A stretch of 53,155 bases of DNA from SIG452 sp045540295 (GCA_045540295.1 JAZQGY010000004.1:1-53155); one strand, 5' to 3'; positions 34,210-43,353 are shown, counted from the stretch's first letter. Notes: generated from the sequence alone by a model not told the origin. A program made the numbers and translations.

Positions 34210-35343
34210 CTAGAGTTTCAATGCGTAAGAATTGCCGGGGACCATATAAACAATATCTTTCATCATTAAGAGGGTCAAAAGTCCGTTGACTTTCCCAGCC
34301 GGCAACCCGGTTCTTCTCACAATTTCATCGATATAACGGGGTTTTTCAGAAAGCTCGGCAATGATTTCTTTTTCTTCGTCTGTAAGCTCCCTAAGAGACT
34401 GTAAGTATTTTTCGTGCGGTACGTTATGTTTCTTGACTTCCTGATATAAATATTCGGGGAAACGGTCTACATAGCGTTCCACAATATCGGAAGGACAGGT
34501 TGCCATCAGGGCAAATTCCTTTAATAACTGGTTGGTTCCTCGGCTATTTTCCGCATAAATGTTATTGGGAATGGCGAAAACATCTTTTCCCTGATTGTTG
34601 GCATGATCTGCCGTATACAGAGAACCGCTGTCCAAATCGCCTTCCACGACCAACGTTCCCATCGAGATAGCGCTGATAATACGATTTCTTTGCGGGAATG
34701 AATACTTGGTTGCTTGTGTTCCGGGGGGATATTCACTTAAAACTGCACCGTAATCCACAAGATATTCATATAGCTCACGATTCACTTTAGGATAAATCAC
34801 ATCCACACCGGTACCCAACACGGCAACAGTAGGCTTACCTGCTTTCAGTGCACCCAGGTGCGCCTGAGCATCACAACCGTCTGCCATTCCGCTGACTACC
34901 AGTAATCCGCTGCGGGCTAAGTCTTTGGCAAAATCAAATGCAGTGCGCCTGCCGTATTCCGTTAAAGAACGGGTACCTACAATCGCAAAAGCAGGAATCT
35001 TATCATAATCAAAGTGCTTTCCTTTTTCGTATAGAACCATAGGCGGTGCATAGATTACCGACAGACAGTCCGGATAGTCCTCGTCGCCAAAGCAATACAC
35101 AGAAATCCGCTTTTGTCTGCAGTCTTCTATTACGCTATTGGCATACTCCAAGTTTTTATTATGAAGCAGAGATTTCTGTTTCTGGTTTAAAAATGTGATT
35201 TTTTCAATCTGATCTGAAGTTAAATCAAATACTGCTCTGGGAGAACCGAATTGCGTTACCAACTGTTTGGTGCATTGGTTACCGTATCCCAACATCTGAT
35301 TGAGCCAAATGGCATAAGGAGCATTTTCTGATATGTGTAGCAT
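34210..35343 (-). CDS. dprA: DNA-processing protein DprA
   Basis: A 377-residue DprA/Smf family protein that loads RecA on incoming single-stranded DNA in transformation. The Rossmann-like domain carries VGTRSLTEYGRR and SGMADGCDAQAHLGAL, then GTGVDVIYPKVN and FPQRNRIISAIS; a C-terminal winged-helix DprA_WH domain follows from about 310. Length is typical. Located upstream of topA; RBS AAAAGGAGATA. Confidence 0.95.
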   Translation of the reverse strand: MLHISENAPYAIWLNQMLGYGNQCTKQLVTQFGSPRAVFDLTSDQIEKITFLNQKQKSLLHNKNLEYANSVIEDCRQKRISVYCFGDEDYPDCLSVIYAPPMVLYEKGKHFDYDKIPAFAIVGTRSLTEYGRRTAFDFAKDLARSGLLVVSGMADGCDAQAHLGALKAGKPTVAVLGTGVDVIYPKVNRELYEYLVDYGAVLSEYPPGTQATKYSFPQRNRIISAISMGTLVVEGDLDSGSLYTADHANNQGKDVFAIPNNIYAENSRGTNQLLKEFALMATCPSDIVERYVDRFPEYLYQEVKKHNVPHEKYLQSLRELTDEEKEIIAELSEKPRYIDEIVRRTGLPAGKVNGLLTLLMMKDIVYMVPGNSYALKL

Positions 35344-35367
35344 AGAATAAGTATCTCCTTTTTAGTT

Positions 35368-36243
35368 TTAAAATTCGTTCTGTTCACACTCGCAAACAGG
35401 CTTTACCGGATAGGTTGCCGGCTTTCTGAAATAGTATATCAGCATCACAATACCGACCACGGCAGTCACTAATCCAACAAGCTGAGAAATGCGGATAGGA
35501 CCACAATACAAGCTGTCCATTCTGAGACCTTCGATAAAGAATCTGCCGATACCATACCAGGCAAGATACAAAAAGAATATCTGTCCATGATGTTTTTTAT
35601 ATTTATGGAAAACGCCGAGAAGTACTGCTCCCAACAGATTCCATACAGACTCATATAAGAACGTGGGGTGTGCTCCCATCATATTTGCAAGCGGATTTAA
35701 CACATCCAACTGTCCCTGACGGATTAATTCCACACGAATGGACTGACTGGACATGGCAAACAAAGAATCGGTCACACTACCAAATGCTTCTTCATTTACA
35801 AAATTTCCCCATCTTCCAATCGCCTGACCGACAATCAAACCGAAGGCACCCATATCGAATAGTTGCAACACAGAAAGTTTTTTCACTCTTGCATATATGT
35901 AAGTGGAGATTGCCGCACCGATCACAGCACCGTAAATGGCAATACCACCTTCCCAGATGTGAAAAATTGACCAAAGATTATTCTGAAAGTGAGAAAAATT
36001 AAAAATTACGTAATAGGCTCTTGCTGCAATAATCGCACTGGGTAACCCCCAAAGCAAAACATCATACAAACATTCGGTGTCCAGCTTCTCCCGTTTTGCA
36101 AATAGCGTGGCATATAAAAACCCTAAAATGACACCGGTTAAAATAATCAGTGCATACCAATGCACCTCTATGGAGCCAATTGAAAAAGCGATTTTATTCA
36201 CCGCAAACTGTAATCCCAGATTGGGAAATTCAATGATACTCAT
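35368..36243 (-). CDS. lgt: Prolipoprotein diacylglyceryl transferase
   Basis: A 291-residue Lgt membrane enzyme that attaches diacylglycerol to lipobox Cys of prolipoproteins, such as the binding protein in this window. The signature GRWGNFVNEEAFG (Arg catalytic) and HPTFLYESVWN are present, with about seven TM segments. A short Cys-rich C-terminus VCECEQNEF is odd but probably harmless. Stands just upstream of dprA (24-base gap). Confidence 0.96.
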   Translation of the reverse strand: MSIIEFPNLGLQFAVNKIAFSIGSIEVHWYALIILTGVILGFLYATLFAKREKLDTECLYDVLLWGLPSAIIAARAYYVIFNFSHFQNNLWSIFHIWEGGIAIYGAVIGAAISTYIYARVKKLSVLQLFDMGAFGLIVGQAIGRWGNFVNEEAFGSVTDSLFAMSSQSIRVELIRQGQLDVLNPLANMMGAHPTFLYESVWNLLGAVLLGVFHKYKKHHGQIFFLYLAWYGIGRFFIEGLRMDSLYCGPIRISQLVGLVTAVVGIVMLIYYFRKPATYPVKPVCECEQNEF

Positions 36244-36277
36244 CTTGCGTTTTCTCCTTTTTTAGCAAAGTTTCGTT

Positions 36278-37561
36278 CTATTTTGAAATGGGATACATTT
36301 CGGAAATGGCATAGTGTTCGTTGAAAATTTCCTTCATACGGGAAAGCAAGCTTTCCTCCGTAATGGTGGGATAAATTTCTAAAAAGTCGAAAGCACCGAT
36401 GTCGTAAAAATAGTTGGAAGAAAAATGATTGGCAACCGATTCCAAGGAATCGTAGGCACGGATTTGTCTGCCCATAGCCGCTTTTTTATAGCGCTGCACA
36501 TCTTCCTTACGGAATCCTTCTTGTTTTGCCAGCTCAATGCCCTTTAAAATGGCATCAACTGTGGCATCAATATCGTTTGCTTCTCCGTTTAACAAGGTGG
36601 CAAAATAATGGTCCCCGTTCATACAGTCAAATCCGAAAGTATCATTAATTAAGCCTTTCTGATACAGCTCATTGTAAAGAGGGGCAGACTGAGAAAAGAG
36701 CATCTTTAAAATCAGTCCCGTTTCCATATTTTTACGCAGCAACTCTTTGCCGAAAAGGCCCACATGGTTTTCCTTAAAGCCTAAAATGAAGCTAGGTTTG
36801 GACACACTCATTTCCTTACGAATCCGTTTCTGCTTCACAAAATCCGGTTCGGGATAGGCAGTTCTTTCCACCTGGAAGGGAATTTCTCTTTTCTTCACGT
36901 TTTTGTCCACCAGACGGGAAACTGCTTCTAAGTTCACATCTCCTGCCACAAAAAGCACCATATTTTCAGGATGATAAAAGGTGTTATAAATCTGATACAA
37001 CAAATCCTTATCAATTTGGGCAATTGATTCCACAGTCCCTGCGATGTCATTTCTCACCGGATTATTGTGATAAAGGGCTTCCAAAGCATTATTAAACAGT
37101 CGCCATTCGGGATCATCATCATACATTTTGATTTCCTGAGCGATAATCCCCTGCTCTTTTGCCACATTTTCTACGGTGAAATAGGGATCGTTTACATAAG
37201 AAAGCAAAATGTCTAAATTTTCGTTAAAATGGTCACTGCAAGAAAAAAGGTATCCCGTCATATCGTGAGAGGTAAACGCATTGGCGTTGCCCCCTGTTTT
37301 GGAAAACAAATCGAATGCATTTCCGCCACCGGGCAGTTCAAAGAGCTTATGCTCTAAAAAATGTGCAATGCCCATCGGGTCATTGACCAGTTTTCCTCCT
37401 ACCGTATAGGAGGTATCAATCGAACCGTATTTCACGGAATAAATGGCATATTTTTTGGAAAATCCTTTTTTGGGAAGCACGAACACATCCAAACCGCTTT
37501 CGTGGGTACCGAAATAGAGAGTTTCTCCTAACTTTTCTTCTACATGTTTCTGAAACTGCAA
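36278..37561 (-). CDS. yfmH: M16 family protease YfmH-like (EF-P modification associated)
   Basis: A 427-residue M16 zinc metallopeptidase. The inverted zinc motif HFLEH is at residues 67-71, with Glu further on in the VGGKLVNDPM region. It pairs with the catalytically lacking YfmF encoded directly upstream (15-base gap). In Firmicutes this pair is linked with elongation factor P 5-aminopentanol modification. Substrate is otherwise unknown. Confidence 0.88.
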   Translation of the reverse strand: MQFQKHVEEKLGETLYFGTHESGLDVFVLPKKGFSKKYAIYSVKYGSIDTSYTVGGKLVNDPMGIAHFLEHKLFELPGGGNAFDLFSKTGGNANAFTSHDMTGYLFSCSDHFNENLDILLSYVNDPYFTVENVAKEQGIIAQEIKMYDDDPEWRLFNNALEALYHNNPVRNDIAGTVESIAQIDKDLLYQIYNTFYHPENMVLFVAGDVNLEAVSRLVDKNVKKREIPFQVERTAYPEPDFVKQKRIRKEMSVSKPSFILGFKENHVGLFGKELLRKNMETGLILKMLFSQSAPLYNELYQKGLINDTFGFDCMNGDHYFATLLNGEANDIDATVDAILKGIELAKQEGFRKEDVQRYKKAAMGRQIRAYDSLESVANHFSSNYFYDIGAFDFLEIYPTITEESLLSRMKEIFNEHYAISEMYPISK

Positions 37562-37576
37562 ATTGATTCCTCCTTC

Positions 37577-38833
37577 CTAGGATAAATAATATTCAGTTTG
37601 CAGGGTGATATTCTGAGCCACCCGCACCAAGTCCTCTTTGGTAAGAGACTCAATTTTTGCGATATATTCTTCGGGAGAAAGTACTCGTCCCGCTAAAATT
37701 CCTGTCATATAAAAATCGGCAATATTATGCTGATTGTCGGCAGTTTGTTTTAAAATACCAACAATAAATTTCTTAGAAAAAGCAATTTCTTCTTCGGAAA
37801 TTTCGCCTTTTTTGCATAAATCCAGCTGTTCTAAAATGGCATCATAAGCCTTTTTGAAGTTTTCCTTATCCGTACCGATACCAACCTGCATGGTGCCCTT
37901 CATACGGTTTAAACGGGAATACACATAATAACAAAGAGACATCTTCTCACGCACATTCATAAAAAGCTTGGAATGAGGACCGGAACCAAACACACTGTTT
38001 AATAAATTCAAAGCATAATAGTCCTCGCTATCCGGCAAGATACCGGTTTGAAAGCCAAGTGCAAATTTGCCCTGCACCAAATTTTCGTTTTCTTCCACTT
38101 TTTTTGGAGAAGGAAGATTTCTATCGTAAATTTTGTTGTCGGGAAGCGGTTTTCTTTCTTGTTCTAAAAGAACCGAAAAGGCATCTAAAAAATGCTCCTC
38201 ATCCAAATTTCCCGAAATGAAAATCATTAAGGGCGCAGTTTTTAAAATGTCACAATAGCAATCATATAAGTCTTTAGCAGAAATATTTGCTAAATCAGAA
38301 ACTTTGCCATACTCATACAATGCGTAGCTATCGCCGGAAAACATTTCTTCTGCCAGGCGCAGGGTGGTATATTCCCGTTTATCATTGATAATTCCATTGA
38401 TATAGTCGGTGAGGTTTTCCTTTTCACGGTTCACAAACTCTTCGGAAAAGCCACCGTCAATCACCAAGGGATTGGTCAGCATTTCCTTCATAAAGGATAA
38501 CGAGTTTTCCAGTTGCTCGCCATCAGAATATTCAGGACGCAAAAACTCAAACACAAAGCTTAACATATGGCGGTCGCCGCGTTTTGCCACGCGACATTCA
38601 AACACACCACCGTATAACTCCTGCAAGCGCTTGTTTACCGATAACATATCGGGAAAGTTTTTACTGCCAAGCTTTAAAAGGAAAGGAAACAGCGCATTTT
38701 TGGTAACACAGTCCTCCCGAAGCTCAGTAAAAAAATGAAAGCTTACGGAAAAGGTTTTAAATTTATCCGCCGGCAACAGGTAGATATCTGCATTTTTCTG
38801 AATTTTTCTAATGGATGCGATATTCTCACTCAT
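37577..38833 (-). CDS. yfmF: M16 family protein YfmF-like (no zinc motif)
   Basis: A 418-residue M16 fold protein. The HxxEH zinc site is absent; the N-terminus and a VFGSGPHSKLFMNVREK segment identify the family. It is the usual non-catalytic partner of YfmH. Its stop is 15 bases from the yfmH start, and its start overlaps the tsaD stop by 4 bases, so all three are cotranslated. Confidence 0.87.
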   Translation of the reverse strand: MSENIASIRKIQKNADIYLLPADKFKTFSVSFHFFTELREDCVTKNALFPFLLKLGSKNFPDMLSVNKRLQELYGGVFECRVAKRGDRHMLSFVFEFLRPEYSDGEQLENSLSFMKEMLTNPLVIDGGFSEEFVNREKENLTDYINGIINDKREYTTLRLAEEMFSGDSYALYEYGKVSDLANISAKDLYDCYCDILKTAPLMIFISGNLDEEHFLDAFSVLLEQERKPLPDNKIYDRNLPSPKKVEENENLVQGKFALGFQTGILPDSEDYYALNLLNSVFGSGPHSKLFMNVREKMSLCYYVYSRLNRMKGTMQVGIGTDKENFKKAYDAILEQLDLCKKGEISEEEIAFSKKFIVGILKQTADNQHNIADFYMTGILAGRVLSPEEYIAKIESLTKEDLVRVAQNITLQTEYYLS

Positions 38834-39918
38834 CGGTATTCCTCCTCAATGGTGATGTAGGGAATTGCATTTAAAGAACTGTCGGCAAACAGTTGTTTTT
38901 CGTATTTAAAATAAGCAAAACTTCCAATCATAGCGGCATTATCGCCACAAAGAGAAATGTGGGGGCAAACAGTTTTTAATCCCAGTTTTTCTCCGCGGGA
39001 AAAAAATTCTTTTCGTAAAAAAGAGTTGGCACTAACGCCACCTGCCATACAAACGGTCTTGATGTTTTTCTCTTTTGCCAATTTAAAGAAAGGATCCAAA
39101 AGCATTTTTGTGACTGTTTTGGAAAAAGATGCTGCCACATCGTTTTTAGTAATGCCGCCTGCTTGCACCTTTAATCCCAGACCTGAGAAGCCTTCTTCTG
39201 TTAAAAACTCATCCTCTGCATACTCATTCACGGGCTTTGTCAGGATTTTTTTAATATAACAATTTACTGCTGTTTTTATACCGCTGAAAGAAAAATCGTC
39301 GGTATCCCCTAATTTGGGCTTGGTAAATGTGATTTTATCGGGATTTCCATTTTGTGCCATTTTGTCTACCCGCACACCGCCGGGATACGGTAATCCCAAC
39401 ACTCTTGCCACCTTATCATAAGCTTCGCCGATGGCATCATCACGGGTTTTGGCTAAAATTTCAAAGGAAAGATAATCCTTCACGTGCACAATCTGAGTAT
39501 GTCCGCCGGAAACCACCAAACACAAAAACGGCGGTTTTAAATCCTTATCTTCCAAATAGTTGGCTGCAATATGCCCTTTGATATGGTGGACAGAAATTAA
39601 AGGTAATTTTCGTCCGTAGCTTAATGCTTTGGCATAAGAAACGCCGGTTAACAGCGCTCCCACCAAGCCCGGACAGGTGGTTACGGCAATGGCATCTATA
39701 TCGTCGAAAGTGTTATTGGAGGAAGACAGTGCTTCGTCTACCACCTTATCGATAATTTCAATGTGTTTTCGGGATGCAATCTCCGGCACAACACCACCAA
39801 AGCGGGCGTGCATATCTGCCTGAGAAAATATAATATTGGATAATACCTCTCTGCCGTCTTGTACTACTGCTGCTGCAGTTTCATCGCAGGAGGTTTCAAT
39901 CGCAAGAATTTTTGCCAT
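38830..39918 (-). CDS. tsaD: tRNA N6-adenosine threonylcarbamoyltransferase
   Basis: A 362-residue TsaD/Kae1 ATPase transferring threonylcarbamoyl to A37 of ANN-decoding tRNAs. The N-terminal AIETSCDETAAAVV, metal-binding HHIKGHIAANYL and phosphate motif VSGGHTQIV are visible; the C-terminal CGDNAAMIGSFAY closes the family pattern. 15 bases downstream of rimI. The required partners TsaB and TsaE are not in this cluster. Confidence 0.96.
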   Translation of the reverse strand: MAKILAIETSCDETAAAVVQDGREVLSNIIFSQADMHARFGGVVPEIASRKHIEIIDKVVDEALSSSNNTFDDIDAIAVTTCPGLVGALLTGVSYAKALSYGRKLPLISVHHIKGHIAANYLEDKDLKPPFLCLVVSGGHTQIVHVKDYLSFEILAKTRDDAIGEAYDKVARVLGLPYPGGVRVDKMAQNGNPDKITFTKPKLGDTDDFSFSGIKTAVNCYIKKILTKPVNEYAEDEFLTEEGFSGLGLKVQAGGITKNDVAASFSKTVTKMLLDPFFKLAKEKNIKTVCMAGGVSANSFLRKEFFSRGEKLGLKTVCPHISLCGDNAAMIGSFAYFKYEKQLFADSSLNAIPYITIEEEYR

Positions 39919-39933
39919 AAAGATTTCCTCGTT

Positions 39934-40368
39934 CTAAAATGTTAACGTCATTAAAATGGCGTCCTCATGTCGTTCGTAGTATTTGTTGCGTCTGCCCACT
40001 TCCAGAAAGCCAACAGACTGATAAAGTGCTCTGGCACCCATATTGGATTCTCTGACTTCCAAAGTCAGAAAAGAAAGTTGTTTCTCTTTGCCGTATGCAA
40101 TCAGATGTTCTAAAAGCAGCTTGCCGTATCCCTTTCTGCGATAATCGGGCAACACGGCAATATTATTGATATTGCCCTCGTCAAAGCTTTGCCACATTCC
40201 CACATAACCAATAATCTTTCCGTCATCTTCCAGGCAGAAATAAACAGCATTTTCATTGATTAAGTCTTTTTGAAAAGATTCTAAACTCCAGGGCGTGGAG
40301 AAGCAAGTCTGCTCTACCAAAAAAACATCTTTCACATTTTCAGCGGTTAAACCGGTCACTTTCAACAT
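39934..40368 (-). CDS. rimI: Ribosomal protein S18 alanine N-acetyltransferase
   Basis: A 144-residue GNAT acetyltransferase with acetyl-CoA-binding motif YRRKGYGKLLLEHL at about 75-88 and LEVRESNMGARALYQSVGF at about 101-119. Location between a Sua5-type gene and tsaD is the usual rimI context, although the S18 substrate is inferred. Its start overlaps the upstream tsaC stop by 7 bases. Confidence 0.88.
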   Translation of the reverse strand: MLKVTGLTAENVKDVFLVEQTCFSTPWSLESFQKDLINENAVYFCLEDDGKIIGYVGMWQSFDEGNINNIAVLPDYRRKGYGKLLLEHLIAYGKEKQLSFLTLEVRESNMGARALYQSVGFLEVGRRNKYYERHEDAILMTLTF

Positions 40369-41372
40369 AAAGAAAGCACCTTCCCTCCGCTGGATTTTTT
40401 TAGGCGATTCATCACAGAAAACCCAATCCCCTTTTCTTCTACTGCAGGAATATATATGGTTTTGTAACCGTCTAAATCAGCTTGCTTGAGCTTGGAAAAA
40501 ATCAGATGTGCCATTTGCGACAAGTCGTTTTTGGTACCGATATTCATTTTATTTTTGGAAAAAGCGTCATATTCCTCCGAAAATAGGAACAAACACTCTT
40601 GTTCGGTTAAATTTGTTTCAAAATATGAGATAATTTCCGGCATTTGCCCATACACTAAAACAACATCCGCTTTGGGAGAATAATGAGTATATTTCATCCC
40701 GGGAGACGCCGGGCGTTTTTCCTCAGAGCCCTTCACTAAAGAGGGATGGAGGCAAGTTGCAGGAATAATTTGCTGAAGCATCTCCAAAGTAATACTTCCC
40801 GGTCGCAAAATCACGGGAACATCCCCCGTAACATCCAATACGGTGGACTCAATTCCAAACTCGCAATCATCTCCGGCAATGATACCGCCAACCCGACCGA
40901 AAAGCTCCCGCTCCACATCAGAAAACCGAGTTGCAGAAACGGTCCCGGAAATATTTGCAGAGGGTGCCGCAATGGGCGTTTTTGCTTTTTCAATCAATTC
41001 TCTTGCCACGGGGTGTTTGGGAAAGCGCACCCCCACAGTGGGAAGCCCTGCAGACACTGCATCGGGAATATGGTCTGCTTTTCTCAGCACCAGTGTAATG
41101 GGTCCCGGCATAAAATGCTTGGCAACTGTTTTTGCCGTTTCATTAAAATCGGAGGTGACCTCTTCAATCATAGAAAAAGAAGAAACATGCACAATCAACG
41201 GATTGTCAGCAGGACGGTTTTTTGCTTTGAAAATTTTTAACACTGCATCAGGATTGGTTGCATCTGCGCCGAGACCGTAAACGGTTTCAGTTGGAAATAC
41301 TACCGTTTCACCCCGGCAAATTAACTTTGCCGCGTCGTCTAAATGATCCGTTTGGATAACGATTGTGTCCAA
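40362..41372 (-). CDS. tsaC: L-threonylcarbamoyladenylate synthase
   Basis: A 336-residue Sua5/YwlC long form: the N-terminal YrdC catalytic domain (about 1-200), with VFPTETVYGLGADATN and PIAAPSANISGTVSATRF, is followed by the C-terminal Sua5 domain (about 220-336) reached by the linker HPSLVKGSEEKRPASPGMKY. It makes threonylcarbamoyl-AMP from threonine, bicarbonate and ATP for the TsaD reaction. First gene of the long minus run; an AT-rich intergenic with a small inverted repeat precedes it. Confidence 0.95.
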   Translation of the reverse strand: MDTIVIQTDHLDDAAKLICRGETVVFPTETVYGLGADATNPDAVLKIFKAKNRPADNPLIVHVSSFSMIEEVTSDFNETAKTVAKHFMPGPITLVLRKADHIPDAVSAGLPTVGVRFPKHPVARELIEKAKTPIAAPSANISGTVSATRFSDVERELFGRVGGIIAGDDCEFGIESTVLDVTGDVPVILRPGSITLEMLQQIIPATCLHPSLVKGSEEKRPASPGMKYTHYSPKADVVLVYGQMPEIISYFETNLTEQECLFLFSEEYDAFSKNKMNIGTKNDLSQMAHLIFSKLKQADLDGYKTIYIPAVEEKGIGFSVMNRLKKSSGGKVLSLC

Positions 41373-41412
41373 TGTTTCTCCCTCCTTTTTGTAAAAATTT
41401 TTTCCTATATAT

Positions 41413-41439
41413 AATAGTATAGTCTTTCAATATACTATT
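41413..41439. repeat. Short inverted repeat in tsaC-spoIVFA gap
   Basis: AATAGTATA and TATACTATT (9-base arms, 9-base spacer) sit between the divergent tsaC and spoIVFA genes. A possible minus promoter (TAGACA, then TACAAT at 16 bases) lies beside it. May be an operator or chance in AT-rich sequence. Confidence 0.3.
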
Positions 41440-41474
41440 GTATCACATTTTTCTAAAATGTCTATAGAAAATGC

Positions 41475-41503
41475 ACATATTTTTTTAAATTTTTTCATAT
41501 TAT
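41475..41503 (+). promoter_or_regulatory. Candidate sigma-E promoter of spoIVFA-spoIVFB
   Basis: ACATATT (41475-41481), 14 bases, then CATATTAT (41496-41503), close to the sigma-E consensus. Spacing equals that before spoIIIAA. It is 30 bases before the TTG start, and spoIVF is a mother-cell sigma-E target in Bacillus. Confidence 0.5.
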
Positions 41504-41533
41504 GAAGCAAAGGGACAAGAAAGGAGCCTGAAA

Positions 41534-42127
41534 TTGAAACGAACAAAACAAAAAGCTAAAGAAACGCCCAAACGAAAAAGCGGTTGCCTCTGGATTTTTC
41601 TGATTCTTGCCATCCTATTGGTTTTCCTGTTTAACAGCAAAAGCTTTCAAAAGAATCTGGATTATTTTCTAAGAGGAGAAGCGGATATAGGTGCTTTTTT
41701 ATCAGATATGCAGGTATCTTACCAGACCCATCTTACTTATCCCGATTTTGCCATGCCGATTACGGGAGAAATCACATCCCCTTTTGGCGACAGAATCAAT
41801 CCGCTGACCAACCAACCGGAAGTACATACCGGTATTGATATTGACATATCCACCGATAACCAAGTGAAGGCAGCCGCATCAGGATACATTTCCAAAATCG
41901 GAGTGGATGAACGGTTCGGCAATTATGTGATTCTTTCGCATAAGGGAAACTTCTTCACCTGTTACGCCCATTTGGAAAGTGTCTCCGTAACCGAAGGCAC
42001 AAAGGTGGAAAAACATTCTCCCATTGCAGTTGCAGGAAACACGGGTGCAACTACCGGTCCTCACCTTCACTTTGAAATCCGAAAAGGTGAAAAACGGATG
42101 AATCCCATGCTATTTTTACCAAAATGA
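41534..42127 (+). CDS. spoIVFA: SpoIVFA-like M23 peptidase-domain protein
   Basis: A 197-residue mother-cell membrane protein: basic N-terminus, one TM helix (about 19-34), a short linker, then a LytM/M23 domain (about 70-190). It is followed by spoIVFB (4-base overlap), hence SpoIVFA, which holds SpoIVFB inactive in the pro-sigma-K processing complex. Zinc-site residues of an active M23 peptidase are all present (HTGID with His98 and Asp102, and HLH with His177 and His179), unlike the degenerate Bacillus protein, so a SpoIIQ-like function is also possible. Start is a TTG behind AAAGGAGCC. Confidence 0.82.
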   Translation: MKRTKQKAKETPKRKSGCLWIFLILAILLVFLFNSKSFQKNLDYFLRGEADIGAFLSDMQVSYQTHLTYPDFAMPITGEITSPFGDRINPLTNQPEVHTGIDIDISTDNQVKAAASGYISKIGVDERFGNYVILSHKGNFFTCYAHLESVSVTEGTKVEKHSPIAVAGNTGATTGPHLHFEIRKGEKRMNPMLFLPK

Positions 42128-42951
42128 TGCGCCATTTCATGATAAACCCTCTGTTCTTTTTAGTGGTGTTCATATCCTGGCACACAGGGAGTTTAGCGTC
42201 GTTTCTCATCACGTATGCTTCCCTGATTTTTCACGAAGGAATTCATCTGTACTTCCTTTGTCAACATAAAATTCCTGTTCGGAAAATCACGGTAGAACCT
42301 TTTGGAATCTCCATTGAAACAGATCGAAAAACACCTCAAAATGCCATGATTTATCTTTCCGCTCCCATTGGAAACCTACTGGTTGCAGGCATTTTTATCT
42401 TCCTACAGTTTTGGCAGAGAAGCTCTATGTATACACAATGGATTTTGGCAAACATCAGTCTCGGACTGGTGAATCTGCTCCCCATCCTTCCCTTGGATGG
42501 CGGACGGATTTTACTTCTTCAAATGGAACAAAAATACGACAAAGAAAAAGCAAAAAAACGAATGCATTTTTTAAGCTGTGCCTTGTTGGTTCCTCTGATA
42601 TCGATCGCAGTATTTCTGACTGGAAAAACAGATTGCAGTTTTGGTCTCATTCTTGTTCTTATTTTCATCTGCTACACCCTTCTCTCCGGGAACCGTTTGT
42701 TATCATACAAAAAGCTGAAAAACCAGGCTTTTCGAAATGAAAACAGCGTCTTTCAAACCGTGCAAAAAGTAGAGCACCTTGGTGTTCGTTGGGATTATCC
42801 CGCTAAGAAACTGCTGAAAAATTTTTGTGGAGAAAAGTATTATATCATCAATATCTTCCAAAACGGAAAACTTCTGAAAACGGTTACCGAAACACAGATT
42901 GTAAATAAAATTCTTGCCACGGACCGAAATATCACCGTCTTAGAATGTTAA
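42124..42951 (+). CDS. spoIVFB: SpoIVFB-type site-2 metalloprotease
   Basis: A 275-residue M50 intramembrane protease expected to cut pro-sigma-K. The zinc motif HEGIH is at residues 37-41, with the second metal ligand in ILPLDGGRIL (Asp125). About six hydrophobic segments precede a cytoplasmic CBS-like tail (about 205-275). Its ATG overlaps the spoIVFA stop (ATGA), so the pair is coupled. Followed by a terminator. Confidence 0.9.
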   Translation: MMRHFMINPLFFLVVFISWHTGSLASFLITYASLIFHEGIHLYFLCQHKIPVRKITVEPFGISIETDRKTPQNAMIYLSAPIGNLLVAGIFIFLQFWQRSSMYTQWILANISLGLVNLLPILPLDGGRILLLQMEQKYDKEKAKKRMHFLSCALLVPLISIAVFLTGKTDCSFGLILVLIFICYTLLSGNRLLSYKKLKNQAFRNENSVFQTVQKVEHLGVRWDYPAKKLLKNFCGEKYYIINIFQNGKLLKTVTETQIVNKILATDRNITVLEC

Positions 42952-42983
42952 AAGGAGCTATGGCAAAAAGCCACAGCTCCTTT
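42951..42983. terminator. Intrinsic hairpin after spoIVFB
   Basis: AAAGGAGCTATGGC / GCCACAGCTCCTTT with a 5-base A loop, 14-base arms with one mismatch, lies directly after the spoIVFB stop and before the convergent LysM gene. Confidence 0.75.
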
Positions 42984-42998
42984 GTGATGGTTTGTCTT

Positions 42999-43277
42999 TT
43001 ATGAAACGGCAATTAAAATTCTGGTGCCTACTACCAGATCGGAACCGTCCAGCTGATTCAAACGTTTGATATCATAAATGGTTTTACGGATATCTCCGTC
43101 TGTGCCGTATTCTTCTGCAATTCCCCATAAGGTATCGTTAGGTTCCACGATATGGGAAATGTACTGAACATTTTCTTCACTTGCGGATGCACCGATATTC
43201 ATTGCAACAATCGTTGTTAGTAAAATCGTTACCAAAACAAAAAGCAAACACTTTTTTCCTTTTTTCGTTAATCTCAT
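42999..43277 (-). CDS. LysM-domain protein (YneA-like, SOS-linked)
   Basis: A 92-residue protein: basic N-terminus, one hydrophobic segment (about 10-29), then a LysM domain (about 40-91) that would bind peptidoglycan. Divergent from lexA and preceded by LexA-type boxes within a TTGACA-N17-TACAAT promoter, exactly like the SOS division inhibitor yneA of Bacillus. So it probably halts septation during DNA damage; that role is inference. RBS AGGAGGAAATA. Confidence 0.8.
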   Translation of the reverse strand: MRLTKKGKKCLLFVLVTILLTTIVAMNIGASASEENVQYISHIVEPNDTLWGIAEEYGTDGDIRKTIYDIKRLNQLDGSDLVVGTRILIAVS

Positions 43278-43296
43278 CTATATTTCCTCCTAAAAG

Positions 43297-43310
43297 CAAA
43301 CATTTGTTTT
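43297..43310. promoter_or_regulatory. LexA-type box 1
   Basis: CAAAC-ATTT-GTTTT, near the LysM gene start, matching the CAAAC-N4-GTTTG theme of this lexA region with one mismatch. Confidence 0.55.
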
Positions 43311-43324
43311 CCTTTTCTGAGGTT

Positions 43325-43353
43325 ATTGTAACACAAACATTTGTTCTTGTCAA
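43325..43353 (-). promoter_or_regulatory. Promoter of LysM gene with LexA-type box 2 in spacer
   Basis: On the minus strand TTGACA (43348-43353), 17 bases and TACAAT (43325-43330). The spacer contains CAAAC-ATTT-GTTCT (43334-43347), so bound LexA would block RNA polymerase. Confidence 0.75.

Noticed and set aside
40746..41280. Two overlapping plus-strand frames of 145-164 codons
   Set aside because: Antisense to tsaC; no RBS and unusual Cys/Arg content.
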